From positions 1 through 64,000 of the forward strand of contig CATKZI010000002.1 in the NCBI GenBank assembly GCA_949841365.1: a stretch of DNA of 64,000 nucleotides, read 5' to 3'. The translations under genes were made by a program, and so were the position numbers. The stretch comes from an uncultured Candidatus Melainabacteria bacterium. Its GTDB lineage: Bacteria; Cyanobacteriota; Vampirovibrionia; Gastranaerophilales; Gastranaerophilaceae. The notes below the pieces were generated by a model. It did not search any database. It saw nothing but the letters and a program-made list of their open reading frames with translations, and was not told the origin of the DNA. Shown here one piece after another: positions 59,342-64,000 of the stretch. Within the stretch, counting starts at the first letter, position 1; each line of letters opens with the position of its first letter.

Positions 59342-60776
59342 CTATCTGTACCAACCGTTACCTTTTGAGATTATATCAGTAATATGTTTTAAATGTTCCT
59401 GCAAGAGCAAAAGATAATTTTCTAAACCCGATTCTAAAATTTCATCTTGAGAATGATAATGAAAATCTATATCTTTTCTTTTACTTCTTGAAACATCTTT
59501 CGCTTCAAATTTTAAAAGTTTATTATCCTGTATGGAAAAACTTTTTTTAATTTTGCCCATATAACCCAAAACTACAATTTTAATACTCGGTTTTCCGTCA
59601 ATTTTCGGAAAACTTAAGTGGATATCTTCCTGATAAGGTCCTACATTTTTATAAATAACAGCATGGTTTTGCCCTGAAACAGTTTGAATACCTATTTTAT
59701 CTTTGGCACGATTTTTTCTGTCAGAATCTTTTAAGACTAAAATTGCCCTGCGAATTATCGCATATCTGTCCTGAAGCTCTTTTAGAATTTTTTGCATAGG
59801 TTTTTCAAGAATTCCAACGTCCCCCGTTGAATATTTTGCTTTTTTAACATTTCTTTGTTTAATACGTTCAAGAATATATTCACTGTATTTTTCAAGCTCG
59901 GATTTTACAGCTGTTAAATGTTCTTTAATTTCAGGCGAATCCAACTCTTTTTGACTGTAAACTTCAGGTTTATCACCGATAATGCATTTACGATTGATTT
60001 TCTTAGCTTTAAGCGTACGTCCGTCAGGTTCGACAATTATATGTGTTGTAACATTATTTTTATCTGTAACCCTTATCAGCAAATTAGTTTTACTGCTATG
60101 ATCGGCAAGAACATTAACGGCATAATCGTTTCCGTTTATGTTTGTAAATTCCAGCTGTTTTGAACCTCTCACACCTGTTTTTATTGAATGATATCCGTTT
60201 TTAATATTTGAGCGCGAAACCTGATTTGAAACAGACATAATATCTTTATCAATTTTCCCGAACAAGGCAATAATTTCATTAACTGTTTCCATATTTTGAG
60301 TACTTAATCTTGCACGGTTGCAAAATGTTTCCAAAAATTTCACAAAATTGTCATTAATAAACATTTTCCTAAGTTTTAACAACGGGAAATCCAATATTTC
60401 ACAAACATCCCCCAAATATTTTTCAACTGCCGATTTATCATCAAATCCGTCAGCACTTACAGGTCCGTCAGAAGATATAAATAAATAAATCTTTTTCAAT
60501 ATTTTGAGTTCTTAAATTTTGTTCAGACACTCTCGTCATACGCTGACTTTCAGAAGATAAAATAATTTTTCGTTCTCCGTCAATAAAGCTTATACTGCTT
60601 TCTGCAATATCACTCAAACCTGTTTGAGTACCGATTTCATCAAGAGCTTTCTTAATTCTTGTTTTATTTCCCGAATTTAACAGTGTTTCAATCGGAGATT
60701 GAACACTTTTTATCGCACCTGATATATCAGACAAATGTCGTCTTGTGTTATAAGAAATATCAAATTTGACAGCCAT
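59342..60776 (-). pseudogene. Hypothetical gene split into two frames by a 4-bp repeat
   Basis: ORFs 60468..60812 and 59342..60499 join in one frame if one TTTA unit is removed. Confidence 0.75.
60477..60490. repeat. Tetranucleotide simple repeat (ATAA)3.5
   Basis: ATAAATAAATAAAT at the frame break. Confidence 0.95.
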
Positions 60777-60812
60777 ATTTTCTTTAAAACACGTAAAAGA
60801 AAATTTTGCCAT

Positions 60813-60842
60813 AAAAAATAGCGAGCCCGAAAACCCGCTATT
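60813..60842 (-). terminator. Terminator after dnaK
   Basis: Minus strand AATAGCGGGTTTTCGGGCTCGCTATTTTTT. Confidence 0.75.
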
Positions 60843-60892
60843 AGTGTTAGATTATGTTTATTTAAATTAATCCTTTAAATTTTACAAAATCT

Positions 60893-60915
60893 GGGTGGCT
60901 ACGTGCGTAGCACTA
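60893..60915 (-). repeat. Possible relative of the stop-anchored hairpin, after dnaK
   Basis: Minus strand TAGTGCTACGCACGTAGCCACCC; TAG is the dnaK stop. Confidence 0.45.
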
Positions 60916-62742
60916 TTCTTTAGTATATTCTGCATCAATTACATCATCATCTTTTTTATCTTCTGTTGAAGCGTTTTCTGTTGATGCTGTTGCTTGTTCT
61001 TCTTTTTGAACAGCTTCGTATGCTTTCTGAGAAATACTAAACATTGTTTGCTGCAATTCATCTGATAATTTTTTCAATTCTTCAGTTGATTTGTTTTCAT
61101 CCAATGCTTTTTGCAATGCAGCTTTTTGTTCATCTAATTTTGCTTTGTCAGCAGAATCGATTTTACCTTCAAAATCTTTTACAATTCTGTCAGCTGAGCC
61201 AATCAAGCTTGTTGCATTGTTTTTAATTTCAGCTTCTTCTTTTTTCTTTTTGTCTTCTTGAGCATTAGCTTCAGCTTCTTTAACCATTTTGTCAATATCA
61301 GCATCACTCAAGTTAGAAGAATTTGTGATAGTAATTTTTTGTTCTTTGTTAGTTGCTTTATCTTTAGCTGAAACGTTAACAATACCGTTTGCGTCGATAT
61401 CGAATGTAACTTCGATTTGAGGCAAGCCTCTCATTGCCGGTGGAATACCGTCAAGTCTGAACATACCTAATGATTTGTTGTCAGATGCCATCGGTCTTTC
61501 ACCTTGAAGTACGTGAATGTCAACGGCTGTCTGATTATTTTCGGCAGTTGAGAATACTTGTGATTTAGAAACAGGAATTGTAGTGTTTCTTGGAACCAAA
61601 GGGGTCATAACACCGCCTAATGTTTCGATACCCAATGTTAGAGGAGTTACGTCTAACAATACGATATCTTTAACTTCACCGGCTAAAACACCTGCCTGAA
61701 CTGCTGCACCAACTGCAACAACTTCATCAGGGTTAACTGATTGGTTAGGTTCTTTACCTGTATATTCTTTAACAAGTTGTTGAACAGCAGGAATACGAGT
61801 TGAACCGCCGACCAATACAACTTCATCAATATCAGATTTAGAAACACCTGCATCTTTCAATGCGTTTTCAACAGGAACTTTACATCTGTTCAAAAGGTCA
61901 CGTGACAAATCTTCAAATTTAGCTCTTGTCAAATTCAAATCTAAGTGTTTAGGACCGTTTGCATCAGCCGTAATGAACGGTAAGTTAATATTTGTTTCCA
62001 TAACTGATGACAATTCGCATTTAGCTTTTTCTGCAGCTTCTTTAACACGCTGCATAGCTTGTTTGTCACCTTTAAGGTCAATACCTTCTTGTTTTTGGAA
62101 TTCTTCACAAATCCAATCCATAACTTTTTGGTCAAAATCGTCACCGCCTAAGTGAGTATCACCTGAAGTTGAAAGAACTTCGTGAACACCGTCGCCGATT
62201 TCAAGGATTGAAACGTCGAATGTACCACCGCCTAAGTCGAATACAAGAACTTTTTCTGATTTTTCTTTTTCAAGACCGTAAGCCAAAGCAGCTGCTGTCG
62301 GTTCGTTTACGATACGAAGAACATCCAAACCTGCGATTTTACCTGCATCTTTTGTTGCTTGTCTTTGAGCATCGTTAAAGTAAGCAGGAACTGTGATTAC
62401 AGCAGATGTAACTTTTTCACCCAAATAGTTTGAAGCATCATCAGCAAGTTTTCTCAAAATCATAGCTGAGATTTCTTGCGGAGTGTAATCTTTTCCGTCA
62501 ATATTTTTTTTGTAATCTTCGCCCATGTGTCTTTTAATAGATGCGATTGTTTTATCAGGGTTAAGGATAGCTTGACGTTTCGCAAGCTGACCTACTAATT
62601 TTTCACCTGTTTTAGAAAAGCCGACGATAGAAGGAGTTGTTCTTGAACCTTCTGCGTTAGCAATAACTGTAGGCTTTCCGCCTTCCATGACTGCTACAAC
62701 GGAGTTTGTTGTACCCAAGTCAATACCAATTGTTTTTGCCAT
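60913..62742 (-). CDS. dnaK: Molecular chaperone DnaK
   Basis: [38 protein letters not shown]. Confidence 0.97.
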   Translation of the reverse strand: MAKTIGIDLGTTNSVVAVMEGGKPTVIANAEGSRTTPSIVGFSKTGEKLVGQLAKRQAILNPDKTIASIKRHMGEDYKKNIDGKDYTPQEISAMILRKLADDASNYLGEKVTSAVITVPAYFNDAQRQATKDAGKIAGLDVLRIVNEPTAAALAYGLEKEKSEKVLVFDLGGGTFDVSILEIGDGVHEVLSTSGDTHLGGDDFDQKVMDWICEEFQKQEGIDLKGDKQAMQRVKEAAEKAKCELSSVMETNINLPFITADANGPKHLDLNLTRAKFEDLSRDLLNRCKVPVENALKDAGVSKSDIDEVVLVGGSTRIPAVQQLVKEYTGKEPNQSVNPDEVVAVGAAVQAGVLAGEVKDIVLLDVTPLTLGIETLGGVMTPLVPRNTTIPVSKSQVFSTAENNQTAVDIHVLQGERPMASDNKSLGMFRLDGIPPAMRGLPQIEVTFDIDANGIVNVSAKDKATNKEQKITITNSSNLSDADIDKMVKEAEANAQEDKKKKEEAEIKNNATSLIGSADRIVKDFEGKIDSADKAKLDEQKAALQKALDENKSTEELKKLSDELQQTMFSISQKAYEAVQKEEQATASTENASTEDKKDDDVIDAEYTKE

Positions 62743-62837
62743 AATTTTTATCTCCTTTACATGATTATTTTTTCATCACTACTTATTTATAACATCGTTT
62801 TTTAAAATTCTTGAAAAAATAAACAAAAAATTAATAA

Positions 62838-63045
62838 TTGCGCGAGTGAGCTGAGGGCGAAGGAGTTTTCTTTGAAACAAGCAAAGCTTGTGAAAAGAAA
62901 ATCCGTAGACCCGTTAAACGCGAACGAGCAAGACACCCGAGCAGAGGCAGGAGAAATACGAAGTATTTCGACAGTTGAGCACGCGTTCGGCAAAACCGCA
63001 CTTTTGACAACAAGTGCGAACGTTGCCGTTTAATGCGAGCCAATT
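62838..63045. repeat. GC-rich intergenic island of mini-hairpins upstream of dnaK
   Basis: GAAATAC-GAA-GTATTTC, GCACTT..AAGTGC, TTTTCTTT..AAAGAAAA with ACAAGC/GCTTGT. Confidence 0.65.
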
Positions 63046-63054
63046 CTTGGAAAT

Positions 63055-63444
63055 TTATTCTATTATCTCCCCTCCCGATTCCACTCCCGGCAGACAAACC
63101 CCAAACTGGCAGTTGGAATTGTAATCCGCAGTCGGTGCACCTTTAGTTGAAGCACTTTCAGTATTAATTAATGCATCATGGTAAGGTTCAAAGTAATTTG
63201 GTTGAAAAGCATCGGTTCTTTGCAGATTTTGAAGTCTGTTTGGCAGATATTTTTGCTGTAAAGGAGTGGAATCCCAGTTTGAAGAAGCAGTACAAGCTCC
63301 GCCGTCTATCGGGCAGGAGGCAAGAAGGGGAGCGAACAAAAGTGAGCGACTGACTATAAAATCATAAGTTCTTTCAATTTTGTTCGACAGGGCAAATACA
63401 GACAACGGCAGTAACAATGATAATATACATAAAATCTTTTTCAT
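63055..63444 (-). CDS. Secreted hypothetical protein
   Basis: Signal peptide MKKILCILSLLLPLSVFA; Cys-containing. Confidence 0.6.
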   Translation of the reverse strand: MKKILCILSLLLPLSVFALSNKIERTYDFIVSRSLLFAPLLASCPIDGGACTASSNWDSTPLQQKYLPNRLQNLQRTDAFQPNYFEPYHDALINTESASTKGAPTADYNSNCQFGVCLPGVESGGEIIE

Positions 63445-63564
63445 AAGTTTAACCTTTCATATTATTCTACATAATCAGATTAAACGACAATGCACAATTT
63501 TTCATTGCCCAAAAGTAGCAAAAAAATTTTTCAGCAGTTTTAATAAATCACAAGGAGTTAACAT

Positions 63565-64000
63565 ATGAATAATATTAGTTTTCAAGGAAAAACAAACGTT
63601 ATATTTAACGATTCACTATATGAGCAAGTGATAAACAGACAAACTCGCGGAGGGGTTACAAATCTCAATTTGTCAATAAGCAAAAACTACAAAATTCATA
63701 ATGCCAGACGCACTGCTTACAACCCCAATGAAAGCACAGAACCTGCCGTTTTAATTTTAAATGAAAAAGGCGGAGTATTTTTTCACGATGCAGAGAGTAA
63801 AATATCTGAAATCTTTGAATATATTGAAAAACTGCAAACGACAGCAAAAGATAAACTGACAGCATGGATTATAGGCGGTCAGGGTGGAGAACAAACAACA
63901 AGAAAAGTTAATACAATTGCAGAAGTTCTGTGCGACAGACCCGACATTGATACTTCTATAATTGCAGGACAAAAATCAATTGCTCCAAACTTAACTATAT
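63565..64000 (+). CDS. Hypothetical protein with N-terminal ISFQG motif (runs off window)
   Basis: AAGGAG before ATG; MNNISFQGKTNVIFNDSLYEQVINRQTRGGV...; open to the window end, not in the ORF track. Confidence 0.75.
   Translation, partial: MNNISFQGKTNVIFNDSLYEQVINRQTRGGVTNLNLSISKNYKIHNARRTAYNPNESTEPAVLILNEKGGVFFHDAESKISEIFEYIEKLQTTAKDKLTAWIIGGQGGEQTTRKVNTIAEVLCDRPDIDTSIIAGQKSIAPNLTI

Overview
AT-rich bacterial chromosome segment. Gene content suggests a non-photosynthetic cyanobacterial relative of the Vampirovibrionia/Gastranaerophilales ('Melainabacteria') type; this is inferred from gene content only. Most of the window is housekeeping or envelope genes: ligA, speB-like, fixX/fixC, rsmD, hup, SpoIID, a TonB-ExbB-ExbD-ExbD operon, ftsH, fliR/fliQ/fliP/fliO plus a two-SpoA switch protein, pgk, uvrC, hemW, a GGGtGRT/Fe-S scaffold pair, an HD-GYP/TPR/response-regulator operon, acpS, tyrS, cysE, lptF/G-like, gatA and dnaK. 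No tRNA, rRNA, CRISPR array or intact transposon was recognised. The most interesting signals are: (1) a hairpin repeat (TAGGAGCGTAGCCGCTCCACCCGCCACAT) whose first three bases are the stop codon of the gene it follows; there are three near-identical copies, one stem-covarying copy read through into an ExbD C-terminus, and one looser relative after dnaK; (2) two loci with the same architecture, each a 26-aa hydrophobic ORF overlapped at its 3' part by a convergent antisense RNA with its own promoter and hairpins, resembling type I toxin-antitoxin loci; (3) a gene split by a 4-bp simple repeat in which loss of one unit restores a single ~480-aa frame; (4) GC-rich intergenic islands made of mini-hairpins, two of them 103 bp long with terminal inverted repeats; (5) a three-gene set of acidic-repeat TonB-like protein, sigma-like protein and zinc-ribbon/ATPase/TPR protein; (6) a short ZorAB/MotAB-like pair, a UvrC without its C-terminal HhH domain, an M48-like pseudo-peptidase and an isolated tail-fibre/chaperone pair.
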